64,000 nucleotides of DNA from Caballeronia glebae. Its GTDB lineage: Bacteria > Pseudomonadota > Gammaproteobacteria > Burkholderiales > Burkholderiaceae. Each line of letters begins with the position of its first letter. Positions within the stretch are counted from its first letter, which is position 1. The position numbers were made by a program, and so were the translations under genes. The notes below the pieces were generated by a model. The model was not told the DNA's origin, made no database searches, and saw nothing but the letters and a program-made list of their open reading frames with translations. Shown here one piece after another: positions 38,376 through 48,667 of this stretch. Where the stretch lies: contig NZ_FCOJ02000042.1 in the NCBI RefSeq assembly GCF_001545035.1, positions 1-64,000 on the forward strand, written 5' to 3'.

Positions 38376-39477
38376 TTCGTCATCGTTAATCGGCAGCGGG
38401 CATGTGATGCGGTGCCTTGCGCTCGCCCGCGAATTCAAGCGGTCAGGGGCGGAGATTCACTTCGTGTGCGCCCCATATGAAGGAAAACTCGACGGGCTAA
38501 TCCGGGCATCGGGATGCGCATACCATGAGTTGACCGGAATGGACGAGCGCTTGTCGATGGACCATCGGCTTTGGAATGCAGGCGCAGTGTCCGCTCATGT
38601 TGCCGATGTGGGCCGGACTCTCGCGTCGATCGGTGCCGTGGACTGGCTCGTCATCGACAACTATGGACTCGACGCGGGCTTCGAGTCGCCATGTCGCAAT
38701 TTCGTGAGGCACGTGGCCGTGATCGACGATCTGGCCAATCGCGAACACGACGCTACGCTGCTCGTCGATCAGAACCTGTTCCAGGACGCCGACGAGCGCT
38801 ATCGCGCACTGCTGCCCGTGAACTGCCTCACATTGCTCGGGCCCAGGTATGCGTTGCTGCGTGAGGAGTTTCGCGCGCAGCGTGAGGCGCGCGTTGAGAG
38901 GATTGCGCCTTCGGGCGCGTTGAACGTACTAGCCTTCTTCGGCGGAGGCGACAATAGCAACGAGACAGAAAAATTCCTGCTGGGCTGGCGCGATTCGGTC
39001 GATGGAAACCTCTCGGCAGATGTGGTGGTGGGTGGGGGCAATCCGAAAATAGACCGTTTGCGCTCGCTTGCCGCAACGATGCAGCACGTACGCATCCACC
39101 ATCAGACGTTAGAAATGGCGAGCCTCATGGCCGGAAGCGATTATGCGTTCGGTGCATCAGGCATTGCGAACTGGGAGCGCCTGTGTCTCGGACTGAACGC
39201 GAGCGTGGTTTGCGTCGCGGAAAATCAGGTGCAACCGGCTCGTGCATTAGCCCAAGAAGGGCTGATCGATTACATCGGGAGCGCAGACGAAACGAGTCCG
39301 TCGACATACGCACAGGCCCTGCACCGTCTCAAGGCGAATCCAACTGATTACCTCCGGCACGCCGAGCGGCTGATGAACTACGTAGACGGATTGGGCGCGC
39401 GCCGCGTTGCGCGCGCGATCCTCAATAGGGCAAGTCAAGGGCGCGGCACGCGCTCATTTATTCACTTTGGAACTTGA
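38353..39477 (+). CDS. pseG: UDP-2,4-diacetamido-2,4,6-trideoxy-beta-L-altropyranose hydrolase
   Basis: PseG removes UDP to give the free 6-deoxy-altrose derivative used by PseI. The 374-residue GT-B fold protein starts MRIVFRADSSSLIGSGHVMR, the typical opening, and has FFGGGDNSNET and GASGIANWERLCLG. The start overlaps the end of pseF by 23 bases. There is no fused acetyltransferase domain. Confidence 0.92.
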   Translation: MRIVFRADSSSLIGSGHVMRCLALAREFKRSGAEIHFVCAPYEGKLDGLIRASGCAYHELTGMDERLSMDHRLWNAGAVSAHVADVGRTLASIGAVDWLVIDNYGLDAGFESPCRNFVRHVAVIDDLANREHDATLLVDQNLFQDADERYRALLPVNCLTLLGPRYALLREEFRAQREARVERIAPSGALNVLAFFGGGDNSNETEKFLLGWRDSVDGNLSADVVVGGGNPKIDRLRSLAATMQHVRIHHQTLEMASLMAGSDYAFGASGIANWERLCLGLNASVVCVAENQVQPARALAQEGLIDYIGSADETSPSTYAQALHRLKANPTDYLRHAERLMNYVDGLGARRVARAILNRASQGRGTRSFIHFGT

Positions 39478-40557
39478 ATGAAACGGAACCTCACGCCAAC
39501 GATACAGATTGCCGGCAGATCGATTGGCCCGAAACATCCGCCCTACGTCATCGCCGAGCTTTCCGCCAATCACAACGGCGACCTCGGTACAGCCTTGCGC
39601 ATTATCGATGTGGCAAAAAAAGCCGGCGCGGATGCTGTGAAGCTGCAGACATATCGGCCGGATACGATCACGCTCGATTCGACAAGCCCCGATTTCATGA
39701 TTCGGGGCGGCCTATGGGACGGTAAATCGCTCTATGAGCTTTATCAATGGGCGCACATGCCGTGGGACTGGCACAAACCGCTGTTCGAGCACGCCCGTCG
39801 GCAGGAAATTACCATCTTCAGTTCGCCATTTGACTTTAGCGCTGTAGACCTGCTCGAAGATCTCAACGCACCAGCCTATAAGATCGCGTCCTTCGAGGCA
39901 GTCGATCTACCGCTCATCAAATACGCTGCGAGCACCAAGAAGCCGCTGGTCATTTCGACAGGAATGGCGTCCAAAGACGAGATCGCCGAGGCCATCGACG
40001 CGGCGCGTTCCGCCGGTTGTCGCGAACTCGCCATTCTTCATTGCGTAAGCGGCTATCCTGCGCTCGCTGAGCACTACAACCTCCGTACCATCGGGAACAT
40101 GATCGATCACTTCGGCGTGGTAGTCGGACTATCAGATCACACCATCGACAACACGACCGCAGTCGCGAGCGTGGCACTTGGCGCGTCGATCATCGAGAAG
40201 CACGTCACGCTCGATCGAAAAGGCGGTGGCCCTGACGATAGCTTCAGCCTCGAACCGGACGGTCTCGTTGCACTCACGACCGAGGCTCGTCGTTGCTGGT
40301 CCGCCCTGGGGGACGTGACCTACCAGCTTCAGGAAAGCGAAGCCCCGAATCAAAAATTTCGGCGTTCTCTGTATATCGTGAAGTCCATCGCCGCCGGCGA
40401 AGAATTCTCGCCCGAGAACGTCAGGAGTGTTCGGCCGGGTTATGGACTCGCGCCGAAGCACTATCACGCATTGATCGGGCGCGTGGCCTCTCGGGATTTT
40501 GCAGCAGGCGAACCCGTACCGCGCGACATACTGATCGTCGGCGATTCCGCCGAATAA
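39478..40557 (+). CDS. pseI: Pseudaminic acid synthase
   Basis: The 359-residue NeuB-family protein condenses the altrose derivative with phosphoenolpyruvate. It has ELSANHNGDLGTAL, a TIM barrel with HCVSGYPA and GLSDHTIDN, and a C-terminal SAF (antifreeze-like) domain beginning near RRSLYIVKSIAAGE. It starts directly at the pseG stop. Confidence 0.93.
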   Translation: MKRNLTPTIQIAGRSIGPKHPPYVIAELSANHNGDLGTALRIIDVAKKAGADAVKLQTYRPDTITLDSTSPDFMIRGGLWDGKSLYELYQWAHMPWDWHKPLFEHARRQEITIFSSPFDFSAVDLLEDLNAPAYKIASFEAVDLPLIKYAASTKKPLVISTGMASKDEIAEAIDAARSAGCRELAILHCVSGYPALAEHYNLRTIGNMIDHFGVVVGLSDHTIDNTTAVASVALGASIIEKHVTLDRKGGGPDDSFSLEPDGLVALTTEARRCWSALGDVTYQLQESEAPNQKFRRSLYIVKSIAAGEEFSPENVRSVRPGYGLAPKHYHALIGRVASRDFAAGEPVPRDILIVGDSAE

Positions 40558-40598
40558 CTCGACTTCTCCAGAAAAAAGCCCTATTTCAATACCGAGTC

Positions 40599-41618
40599 AT
40601 GTCGACCTTATTCGTCGTTCAAAACGACACACACGCCAAGAATTTCAACATTATGGCCCGCGAGGCAGTCGCGAGAGGTGAGGCCGTGTCGATACTACTC
40701 CTTGACGGCGCTACGCATGAGTCGACGCAGCGATTCTTCGACGAAAGCCTGAATCCACTGATTAGACACGTTGAACAGACGTCCAATGCGTTCTACCGCT
40801 CGGGCAATATGTGCCGCGCCCGCACTTGCCTGCAGTTCCGGGCGTGGGCACGCGAGACGATTGGCACATTCGATCATGTCGTTCTTGGAAATGACGGCGC
40901 GCTGCAGAAGATCATCGTCAAGGCAGCGCGAGCGAGAAGCGCGAACTGCCGTGTGAGCGTCGTGCTCGACGGACTGCTCACGCGCGAAAAGGGGCTGCGG
41001 GCCCTCACAAAGCGCCGCTTGCAACGGCTGGCCGAAAATTTGAACCTTGATGCTCTTTTCCCGAGCACAGTGGGGATCAGTTGCCTGATCGATGACATCA
41101 CCGTCATGCACACCTCGGTCGCCGATGTGCTTCGCTTTCACGGCTCGAAGGCACAAGACATCGTGGTCGCGCCGTTGCCGCGTCATGCCGCCATACGCGC
41201 GACTGCGCGCCGGTACGAGTCCGGCAAAACGCGCATCTTGTTCTTGGGCGGCGCATATCTCTGGCATAACGAACAAGTCGGCCATAGTCGACAGGTGGAA
41301 GACTTCTCGGCGTTCTGCGAATTCGCGACGCGATCGACCGATGTCGAATGCCGTCTCCGTATTCATCCACGCGACGATATCTCGATATATCGGCAACTCG
41401 ATAGCGCGCGCTTGCAAGTTGGCGGAAGCGAAAACAGTCTTGAGCACGATCTGGCGTGGGCCGACATCGTCGTGGCCTCGCGCTCGTCAGGCCTGTTCGA
41501 TGCAATGCTCGCGGGGCGACGCGTATTCGTCTATACGGCCCATTTCCCCCTACCGAACGACGACACGTTCTTTAGTTCGCTTCCCTCGGTCTCGACCTTC
41601 GAAGAACTCAGGAAATGA
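40599..41618 (+). CDS. Putative glycosyltransferase (possible nonulosonic acid transferase)
   Basis: The start MSTLFVVQNDTHAKN at 40599 lies 41 bases after pseI; the longer frame overlaps pseI. The 339-residue protein has a GT-B-like pattern: a first Rossmann-like half with VSILLLDGA and a second with RILFLGGAYLWHN, LRIHPRDD, and LAWADIVVASRSSGLFDAML. The last segments resemble the donor site of capsule and sialyl-type transferases. Placed right after pseI, it is a good candidate for the pseudaminyl transferase, but the family is not certain. Confidence 0.6.
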   Translation: MSTLFVVQNDTHAKNFNIMAREAVARGEAVSILLLDGATHESTQRFFDESLNPLIRHVEQTSNAFYRSGNMCRARTCLQFRAWARETIGTFDHVVLGNDGALQKIIVKAARARSANCRVSVVLDGLLTREKGLRALTKRRLQRLAENLNLDALFPSTVGISCLIDDITVMHTSVADVLRFHGSKAQDIVVAPLPRHAAIRATARRYESGKTRILFLGGAYLWHNEQVGHSRQVEDFSAFCEFATRSTDVECRLRIHPRDDISIYRQLDSARLQVGGSENSLEHDLAWADIVVASRSSGLFDAMLAGRRVFVYTAHFPLPNDDTFFSSLPSVSTFEELRK

Positions 41619-42823
41619 AGTCATCCAAATTCCTGTCGCTGGGGATGTATTTCCTGTTCCTGGTCTATCTGCCACTGACGGGATACACATATGTCTCCAT
41701 TCGCGGCGGATCGCAAATTATTGACAAAAATGTCCGTGCAGGGGTTGTCCTCATATTGTTCGGAATTGTCGCGACGCTGTTTGCACTCACTCGCAGAGTC
41801 GATTCCATTCCCCGAAGCGTTGTAGGTTTGGGAAGTTTTTTTCTCTACGGCTTCGCAGTTTCCGTGGTTCGCAATTCGCCTGATGAGTACCTCTCCTACT
41901 TTCTTCGGATTGGGTCACTCGTCTTGGTGTTCTGGATTGCCTATTCGTGGGCGAAGAAGAATCGGTGGGATTGGTGGCGCTTCACTCGAAATATTGTCAC
42001 GGGAAGCACGCTGATCTACGTCGCCCAGTCTCTCGTCGACCTGCTGGCCGGGCGTGCGCTCGCGATGAACGGCGCCGTACGGTTTCCGGGCAGCCTAGGC
42101 AGCCCGCCCGGTTACGCATCCGTGTGCATGATTTTCCTCTTGGCGAATATTTATTTCCTCGTATGCACGAGATCGAGGCTTCATCTCCTACTTTCCCTGC
42201 TTTTGGTCGTTTGCTCCTTTCTTACGGGAACGCGTGCAATTGCAGTCACCGGACTGCTCGCCCTGATTCTCGCTTTAATTGCATATCACCGATCGATCTA
42301 TCTTCGCGTGATCCTTCTGTTTGCGACATTTATCTTGGCGCCGGTCGTGGTGGGCTGGATCTTGAACAACACGGAAATAGGCTCGCGAGTTGAACTTTCT
42401 TTCAACAATCAAGGAAATGACACGTCAACCAATTTTCGGTTGATGATCCTGTCCACCTATTTCTCCCGGATCTCCATATCGCAGCTTTTGTTCGGCCTTG
42501 GCGTAGGAGGCTTCCCGAAATGGTTCGCTGCACAAACGGCGATTGAGGACGTCGGACCACACTTCGAGTTCTTGTGGGCGCTTTCCGAATTAGGGCTCGT
42601 GGGCTCTGTCATCTACATACTCGCGGTCTGGGGCAGCACACGGTGGGTCTTTTCGCGAAAAAGGCAACTCGGATGGGCAGAAAGGATCTCGGTTTTAGTT
42701 CTGACTTTTTCACAACAGCTGATATTCCAATTCACCAATCCTCTCTACTTTTATCAATTGTGTGTTCCCGCTCTGTTCATGCTTGGCGGGATGTTCGGAA
42801 GTGAGCGCAGCAGAAATAGGTGA
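41615..42823 (+). CDS. Polysaccharide polymerase (Wzy/O-antigen ligase-like)
   Basis: The 402-residue protein has about ten membrane segments and a periplasmic loop region with FGLGVGGFPKWFA, as in Wzy and O-antigen ligase-like proteins. It overlaps the preceding gene as ATGA. In a Wzx/Wzy cluster the polymerase joins repeat units at the periplasmic face. Confidence 0.8.
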   Translation: MKSSKFLSLGMYFLFLVYLPLTGYTYVSIRGGSQIIDKNVRAGVVLILFGIVATLFALTRRVDSIPRSVVGLGSFFLYGFAVSVVRNSPDEYLSYFLRIGSLVLVFWIAYSWAKKNRWDWWRFTRNIVTGSTLIYVAQSLVDLLAGRALAMNGAVRFPGSLGSPPGYASVCMIFLLANIYFLVCTRSRLHLLLSLLLVVCSFLTGTRAIAVTGLLALILALIAYHRSIYLRVILLFATFILAPVVVGWILNNTEIGSRVELSFNNQGNDTSTNFRLMILSTYFSRISISQLLFGLGVGGFPKWFAAQTAIEDVGPHFEFLWALSELGLVGSVIYILAVWGSTRWVFSRKRQLGWAERISVLVLTFSQQLIFQFTNPLYFYQLCVPALFMLGGMFGSERSRNR

Positions 42824-43593
42824 TTGTTTTGAGTGAAAATGGTTTCGTGCAACACAGGAAGTTCAATCTGATCAGAATAATATTCGAGCGAATCTTGAAT
42901 AGTGAAAACGACGACTGTTCAGGTCAGTCAGTGATATTTCTGAACCCTCATTCCTACATGATTCTGCGCGAGCATCCGGATCTCTTCGCGACAAATAGCA
43001 AGGTTGGAATCGACGGTCAAGTGCTAGTAAGGATTCTGTCGCTATTCTGGTCCCGGCACGTCGATCGGGTGAGTTTCGACATGACGTCACTCGCGCCGCG
43101 GGTATTTCAAGACGCAGCGGCTTCGCGCAAGCGCGTGTATATCATCGGATCCACGCAGGCCAGTCTCGACCGTTCTCTCTCGGTGCTGGTCGGAGCGTTC
43201 CCCGAACTCGATATCTGCGGTAGCCGAAATGGATATTTCCTTAGCGAAGTCGACCGAATTAGTGCGCTCCATGACGTTATGGAGTCCGAAGCGAATGTGA
43301 TAATTTGTGGCATGGGATCGCCGCATCAAGAACGCTTCCTTCACGAGCTTCGCGCGCTAGGTTGGACGGGTACGGGCTACACATGTGGCGGGTTCCTGCA
43401 TCAGACCGCCAAGAGAGGCGAGCGGTATTATCCCCGTTGGATCGATCGTCTCCAATTGCGCTGGGCCTATCGAATATACGACGAACCGAAGTTGTTCAAA
43501 CGCTACTTCTTTGGTTATCCGATAGCCTTGCTTTTCATCGTCAAAGATTGTGTCGGCTATGCGATGGGCAAGTTGTGGAGGTCTCCCTCATGA
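42820..43593 (+). CDS. WecG/TagA/CpsF-family glycosyltransferase
   Basis: The GTG at 42820 overlaps the polymerase stop as GTGA. The 257-residue protein has the family's NPHSYMILREHPDLF, GIDGQVLVRI and CGMGSPHQERF segments and a basic C-terminus. It should add a sugar (often ManNAcA or ManNAc) to the lipid-linked unit. Confidence 0.85.
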   Translation: MIVLSENGFVQHRKFNLIRIIFERILNSENDDCSGQSVIFLNPHSYMILREHPDLFATNSKVGIDGQVLVRILSLFWSRHVDRVSFDMTSLAPRVFQDAAASRKRVYIIGSTQASLDRSLSVLVGAFPELDICGSRNGYFLSEVDRISALHDVMESEANVIICGMGSPHQERFLHELRALGWTGTGYTCGGFLHQTAKRGERYYPRWIDRLQLRWAYRIYDEPKLFKRYFFGYPIALLFIVKDCVGYAMGKLWRSPS

Positions 43594-45008
43594 GGCGCAG
43601 ACGACAGATGCTGAAGTCATTGCTCGCGCTCCCATTCTCCGCAGTGAACCTGGGCGTCCTTGCACGTTCGGGTCGACCGGTCGGGCCGCCGACGTTCCCG
43701 GAGTCTTCGAAACTTGAGGCTACCCTGTTGCGATCTACCGGTGTGCGCTTTGGCCCGGGCGATCTCGAGATTCTCCGTTCGCATTTCGACCTGGCTGCAT
43801 ATACCGGACAAGCAAGCCATGTTTTTCTGCGAAGCCCTGGTCTTCCGGTGGCACAGCAACAACGCTTCTTTCGTCGCGATGTCAGCGGTCGACCTACGGA
43901 GGAGCCCCTTATCGACGCTCTGGGAAGAGCATGGCTACACGATCGCAGACAATTGGTCGATGTCAGGAAATTCGGAGGAGTGAAACGCGGTGACGACTAT
44001 ACGGCATCGATTACGCGCGCGCTCACGGAGTCAGATGTCTACGCCTGGATTCCTCCGGACTTGAGCGGGACCGCGCTTGATGTCGCGTTGCCCTCGAACG
44101 CGATCTTGGTCATCGACGGTACGATCGAGATGCCGGCCAGTGCACCCTTGCGCGCGGCAATTTTCAGAAATGCAGATCCAGACGCAGGCAATTCGCATAT
44201 CGCGTTAGTCGGCAACGGTTGTATCGACGGTGCGAAGGCGCGTCAGGCGTTGGAAGCGGAACATGAATTGGTGCGCTTCATTAACTGTTCATCGGTGGCA
44301 ATACATCTCGCACAAGCTGGCGGAAACCGCTTTTCTAAAAGCATACGAGAGCGCTCGGGTGCCGCAGTACATCTGCTGGGCGGGAGGGATCATTCCGTTT
44401 CTATCGATCGTTTGCAGGACTATGGTCGGGAGGGTATCTGGCTCTACGATGTAAGCCACAGCATGGTCAGCGATACAGAAACCAACGGCGGCGGTGAGAG
44501 TTGGAGCGGTGTTCAGGTTGGCGGCCCAACGGCGACCCTAAACAGAATCTCGAACGTCGCGACGCACCTTGCGGGCGCCTCCGGCATTGGCTGCGACTCG
44601 AAGGAGTCGTTGGTTGTAGACTGTAGCAGCCGCGCCAATGAATATTTCCACGGATTCAACTTCGGACATGCAGGGCAACCCGCTGACGATACAACGGGAC
44701 TGCGGCTTCGTTCGATTTCCGCAGGAACTGCCGGCACGGCTAGTGCCGACTTCAACGGTTTCAGCATCGTCAATGGAAGCCGACGCGTGAGACTGATTGA
44801 CTGCGTGGCCGAGCAGGCCTTCAGAGATGGATTCAACACATCGGCAGGTGCGGACGGATCTACACTTGTGCGTTGTGCCGCCTCAGGATCCGGACGCTAT
44901 GGGGTCAACGCCTGGGGTGCAACGGTCGTCACCCGTGATTGCAGCTTTGATTCGAACGCCGGCGGATCGATATCGCCGTCGGGCAATGGTCGCGTGATCG
45001 TTGACTGA
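43590..45008 (+). CDS. Exported right-handed beta-helix protein
   Basis: The 472-residue protein starts with MRRRRQMLKSLLALPF, a basic export signal (Tat-like but without a clear twin-Arg consensus). It overlaps the WecG-type gene. From about residue 110 it looks like a parallel beta-helix: FGGVKRGDDYTASITRAL matches the opening of pectate-lyase-type phage and surface proteins, followed by short repeats such as LVVDCSSRANEY and RLIDCVAEQAF. It could cut or modify the polymer (lyase or epimerase) or bind it. Catalytic residues are not clear. Confidence 0.75.
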   Translation: MRRRRQMLKSLLALPFSAVNLGVLARSGRPVGPPTFPESSKLEATLLRSTGVRFGPGDLEILRSHFDLAAYTGQASHVFLRSPGLPVAQQQRFFRRDVSGRPTEEPLIDALGRAWLHDRRQLVDVRKFGGVKRGDDYTASITRALTESDVYAWIPPDLSGTALDVALPSNAILVIDGTIEMPASAPLRAAIFRNADPDAGNSHIALVGNGCIDGAKARQALEAEHELVRFINCSSVAIHLAQAGGNRFSKSIRERSGAAVHLLGGRDHSVSIDRLQDYGREGIWLYDVSHSMVSDTETNGGGESWSGVQVGGPTATLNRISNVATHLAGASGIGCDSKESLVVDCSSRANEYFHGFNFGHAGQPADDTTGLRLRSISAGTAGTASADFNGFSIVNGSRRVRLIDCVAEQAFRDGFNTSAGADGSTLVRCAASGSGRYGVNAWGATVVTRDCSFDSNAGGSISPSGNGRVIVD

Positions 45009-45058
45009 GCCGCACTTCGCACAATTCTTTACTGTCTTTCAATCGCGAGACTTTAGAC

Positions 45059-45508
45059 ATGTTGACTCTGAGAAAAGCCACTGCCCGAGATTCAGATCTC
45101 CTCTACGAGTGGAGGAACGATCCAATCACGCGACGCAGTAGTCACGACACTTCGGAAATCGCACGCGAGCGACATGAACGCTGGTTAGCCGCGAGCCTCG
45201 AAAATTCTCGACGGCAAATATTTATCGCTGAGGAACACGAACGCCTCGTGGGCACGGTGCGCGTTGACCACGGCCCCGACGGCACGGCGGAACTTTCGTG
45301 GACAGTTGCGCCTGATGCGCGCGGTAAGGGAGTGGCAACGCGCATGGTCCGGCGTGTGGCAGACGAAATCTCTGGCAAATGTCCCGTTCGCGCTGAAGTC
45401 AAGGCTGGGAATCACGCGTCGGTGAAAGTGGCCAACGCTGCGGGAATGCATTTGGTCAACGAGGGGCGAGATGTATTGCACTTCTATCGCGCAGCTTCGC
45501 CCGAATGA
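45059..45508 (+). CDS. GNAT acetyltransferase, candidate PseH
   Basis: The 149-residue protein is a GNAT enzyme: LRKATARDSDLLYEWRNDP at the start and PDARGKGVATRMV as the acetyl-CoA loop. The EWRNDP opening matches acetyltransferases linked to, or fused with, PseG. No other pseH gene is seen in the cluster, so this last gene may supply the N-acetylation between PseC and PseG. That role is inferred. Confidence 0.75.
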   Translation: MLTLRKATARDSDLLYEWRNDPITRRSSHDTSEIARERHERWLAASLENSRRQIFIAEEHERLVGTVRVDHGPDGTAELSWTVAPDARGKGVATRMVRRVADEISGKCPVRAEVKAGNHASVKVANAAGMHLVNEGRDVLHFYRAASPE

Positions 45509-45536
45509 TTGGCGACCGATGATAGCGCGTCCGCAG

Positions 45537-46628
45537 TCATCCCGGTCCCACCAAAAACCCCCTCTTCCTCAACAACTCCAGCACCCCCCTCGCCCCCCCA
45601 AGATGCAACGCCCCGATCGCCACAAACACCGGCCTATCCGGCGCGGCCATCCCAACGATCCTCGTGACGAACCGCTGATTCCGCTGATAAACCACGCGGT
45701 TATCGACCTGCGCCGCCAGCGCCTTATTCCTCGCCAGCTTGCTCGATTTCGCATCGTCCCAGGCCTTCAACGCATCCGCATCGCCGATGCGCCACAACCT
45801 ATGCAACTCCTTCACATCGGCGACATTCTCCGCCGGCGACTGCACCAGATCCTGCGCGAGCATCTCTCTCTGCTGCGCCGACGTCAGCCGCGTGAACGTC
45901 GAAATCTGCTCGTTCAACGTCTCCAGCCCGACGATCTTCCCGCGCGCCCGAAGATACACATTCTGCAACTGAGCCTCGGTGCCGTAGTCGCTCTGAAACC
46001 CGGCCTTGAGCGTGTCGTAGGTTTCGATCAGCATCGACGCGAGCCACGGCCGCGTATGCCTTATATCCTTCAGCGCCGCCGGATTGCTGCGCATACGCGC
46101 CTCGACCTTCTTCCACATCGCGTCCGGCAAATAATCGATCAGACACTCGCTGCGGCACATGCCATTCCGATTCACGTCCTCTTGCGAGAGCAATAGTTCG
46201 TCGGGAGAAATTTCAAGCGCCAGTGTAGGCGATGCATCGAGCGCCGCGAGTATCGCTTTGCGAAACGGTTGCTCGGGCGGATAGTCGCTCGCGAAACCCA
46301 CGTGAAGCGTGCCGAGCACATAGATGGTCGTCGCGCCCTTGGTCGCGACATAGAAAGGCATGCGCGGCGGCTGCGCGCGCACCGGGCCGCTCGCGGTCGT
46401 GCCGTTCGAGCGGTCCGCTCGCGGCGGCGGCGCAGGATTGGCGGGCGCGGCGGCGGACCCCGCATCGCCCGCGGCTTGCGGCGTGCGCGATCCAATCACC
46501 GCAAAGCCTGGCGGCGACACCGAGACGCCCGCCGTAAACAGCAAGAACGACAGCACGAGGGCTGTCGTTTTGGCGAACGCCGCGCGCAGAAGACGCGGCT
46601 TGTCGTATGAATCCGGCACGATCGACAT
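45537..46628 (-). CDS. TraB/GumN-family protein
   Basis: The start MSIVPDSYDK at 46628 is chosen over a longer open frame. The 363-residue protein has an N-terminal membrane or signal segment (TTALVLSFLLFTAGVSV), a Pro/Ala-rich linker, and the TraB/GumN core: YVLGTLHVGF, LETLNEQ, and a C-terminal VAIGALHLGGARGVLELL. The paired GTLHVG and GALHLGG motifs are a family mark. Possibly a membrane-anchored metalloprotease-like protein; function unproven. Confidence 0.85.
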   Translation of the reverse strand: MSIVPDSYDKPRLLRAAFAKTTALVLSFLLFTAGVSVSPPGFAVIGSRTPQAAGDAGSAAAPANPAPPPRADRSNGTTASGPVRAQPPRMPFYVATKGATTIYVLGTLHVGFASDYPPEQPFRKAILAALDASPTLALEISPDELLLSQEDVNRNGMCRSECLIDYLPDAMWKKVEARMRSNPAALKDIRHTRPWLASMLIETYDTLKAGFQSDYGTEAQLQNVYLRARGKIVGLETLNEQISTFTRLTSAQQREMLAQDLVQSPAENVADVKELHRLWRIGDADALKAWDDAKSSKLARNKALAAQVDNRVVYQRNQRFVTRIVGMAAPDRPVFVAIGALHLGGARGVLELLRKRGFLVGPG

Positions 46629-46672
46629 CTTAAAACATTCGCGTGACGCGCCGTCCGCCCGCCCAGCGAGAT

Positions 46673-47677
46673 TCAGACTTCGACTTCGCCCACCTCCTCG
46701 GCGCGATGACACGAGACCTGGCGTCCATCGACGACACGCAGTTTCGGCTCTTCCACGCGGCATCGCTCGATCGCATACGGGCAGCGCTGATGGAACGTGC
46801 AGCCCGACGGCGGATTGAGCGGCGACGGCATCTCGCCCTGCAGCTTGATCTTGATGCGCCGGTCTTCCTCGAAAATCGCGGGCGTCGCGGACATCAGCGA
46901 GCGCGTGTACGGATGGCGCGGATTCGCGAAGATCGTCTTCTTGTCGCCCACTTCCGCGACGCCGCCGAAGTACATCACCATCACGTCGTCGGCGATATGC
47001 TCCACCACCGACAAGTTATGCGAGATGAACACGTAGCTCGTGCCGAACTGCGCCTGCAGATCCATGAACAGATTCAGGATCTGCGCCTGAATGGACACGT
47101 CGAGCGCGGACACCGGCTCATCGGCGACAACGATTTGCGGGTCGAGAATCATCGCCCGCGCGATCGCCACGCGCTGACGCTGTCCGCCAGAGAACATATG
47201 CGGATAGCGCGTCGCATGCTCGGGCCGCAAGCCGACGGTGCGCATCATCTTCGCGATGCGCTCGGCACGCTCGGACGACGACATCGACGTGTTGATGGCA
47301 AGCGGCTCGCCGAGCGTCTGCTCCACGGTCTTGCGCGGATTCAGCGACGCGAACGGGTTCTGAAACACCATCTGCACGCGCTGACGCAACTCCGCGATCT
47401 TCGCGCGGCTCGCGCCCGCGACGTCCTCGCCTTCGATCAGCAAGCGGCCCGACGTGGGCGCTTCGATCATCGTCAACTGGCGCGCGAGCGTGGATTTACC
47501 GCAGCCCGATTCGCCCACGACCGCGAGCGTGCGTCCGCGCGTCAACTCGAACGACACGCCGTTGAGCGCCTTCACTGTGCCGTGCTTGAACGCGCTGCGC
47601 TTCACGTCGTAGTGCTTCGTGAGCTGGTCGGCGGCGAGCACGATGTCCTGTTTCGATTCCTTCGGTACGGCGTTCAT
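46673..47677 (-). CDS. dppF: Dipeptide ABC transporter ATP-binding protein
   Basis: The 334-residue ATPase starts at 47677, overlapping the dppD stop as ATGA. It has Walker [10 protein letters not shown], the signature [12 protein letters not shown], Walker [13 protein letters not shown], and the C-terminal oligopeptide-type extension with a [10 protein letters not shown] Cys motif. It works with DppD on the DppBC permease. Confidence 0.94.
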   Translation of the reverse strand: MNAVPKESKQDIVLAADQLTKHYDVKRSAFKHGTVKALNGVSFELTRGRTLAVVGESGCGKSTLARQLTMIEAPTSGRLLIEGEDVAGASRAKIAELRQRVQMVFQNPFASLNPRKTVEQTLGEPLAINTSMSSSERAERIAKMMRTVGLRPEHATRYPHMFSGGQRQRVAIARAMILDPQIVVADEPVSALDVSIQAQILNLFMDLQAQFGTSYVFISHNLSVVEHIADDVMVMYFGGVAEVGDKKTIFANPRHPYTRSLMSATPAIFEEDRRIKIKLQGEMPSPLNPPSGCTFHQRCPYAIERCRVEEPKLRVVDGRQVSCHRAEEVGEVEV

Positions 47678-48666
47678 CGCGCGCCTCCTTCCACCACCAC
47701 ATCGATGTTCAACGGCTTGATGCATCGCGCGCGCACGGCGGGATCGTTCTTGTCGAGCTGATAGAGGTTCGGCCGGCCCTTCCAGCAATCGTCGATCACA
47801 TATTTGCAGCGCGGCGCGAAGAGACAGCCGCTCGGCCGGTCGTCCTTGCCCGGCACCATGCCCGGCAGCGCGGCGAGACGTTCCGCGCCGCGCGAATGCT
47901 CGGGAATCGCGGCAAGCAGCGCTTCCGTGTACGGATGATGCGGCTCGCTGAAGATCGTCGGCACGTGATTCGTCTCGATGATCTCGCCCGCGTACATCAC
48001 CGCGACGCGCTGCGCCACTTCGGACACGACTGCCAGATCGTGCGAAATCAGCACGAGCGCCATGCCGCGTTCCTTCTGCAGCTTCACGAGCAGTTCCATG
48101 ATCTGCGCCTGGATCGTCACGTCGAGCGCGGTGGTCGGCTCGTCGGCGATCAAAAGCTTCGGATTGCACGCGACCGCCATCGCGATCATCACGCGCTGGT
48201 TCATGCCGCCCGACATCTGATGCGGAAACGAGTTGATGCGGCCTTTGGCATCCGGAATGCCGACCTGATCGAGCAGTTCGAGCGCGCGTTTGTCGAGCGC
48301 ATCGCCGCGCAAGCCTTCGTGCAGCTTCAGCACTTCCTTGATCTGATAGCCGACGGTGTAGCTCGGGTTCAGGCTCGTCAGCGCGTCCTGAAACACCATC
48401 GCGATATCCTTGCCGATGATCCTGCGACGCGCGCGCGACGACGCCTTCAGCAAGTCCTTGCCGTCGAACGTGACCTGATCGGCGGTGACTTTGCCGGGCG
48501 CGTCGATGAGGCCCATCAGCGCCATCATCGTGACGCTCTTGCCCGAGCCGGATTCGCCCACGACGCCGACCACTTCGCCCGGCTTCACGGAAAGGTCGAT
48601 GCGATCGACGGCTTGCGTGCCGCCGAACGTCACCTGCAAATTGCGGATAGTCAGAAGATCGTCCAT
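47674..48666 (-). CDS. dppD: Dipeptide ABC transporter ATP-binding protein
   Basis: The 330-residue ATPase starts [14 protein letters not shown] one base past the dppC stop. It shows [32 protein letters not shown], and the C-terminal [10 protein letters not shown] motif. Confidence 0.94.
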   Translation of the reverse strand: MDDLLTIRNLQVTFGGTQAVDRIDLSVKPGEVVGVVGESGSGKSVTMMALMGLIDAPGKVTADQVTFDGKDLLKASSRARRRIIGKDIAMVFQDALTSLNPSYTVGYQIKEVLKLHEGLRGDALDKRALELLDQVGIPDAKGRINSFPHQMSGGMNQRVMIAMAVACNPKLLIADEPTTALDVTIQAQIMELLVKLQKERGMALVLISHDLAVVSEVAQRVAVMYAGEIIETNHVPTIFSEPHHPYTEALLAAIPEHSRGAERLAALPGMVPGKDDRPSGCLFAPRCKYVIDDCWKGRPNLYQLDKNDPAVRARCIKPLNIDVVVEGGAR

Positions 48667-48667
48667 A

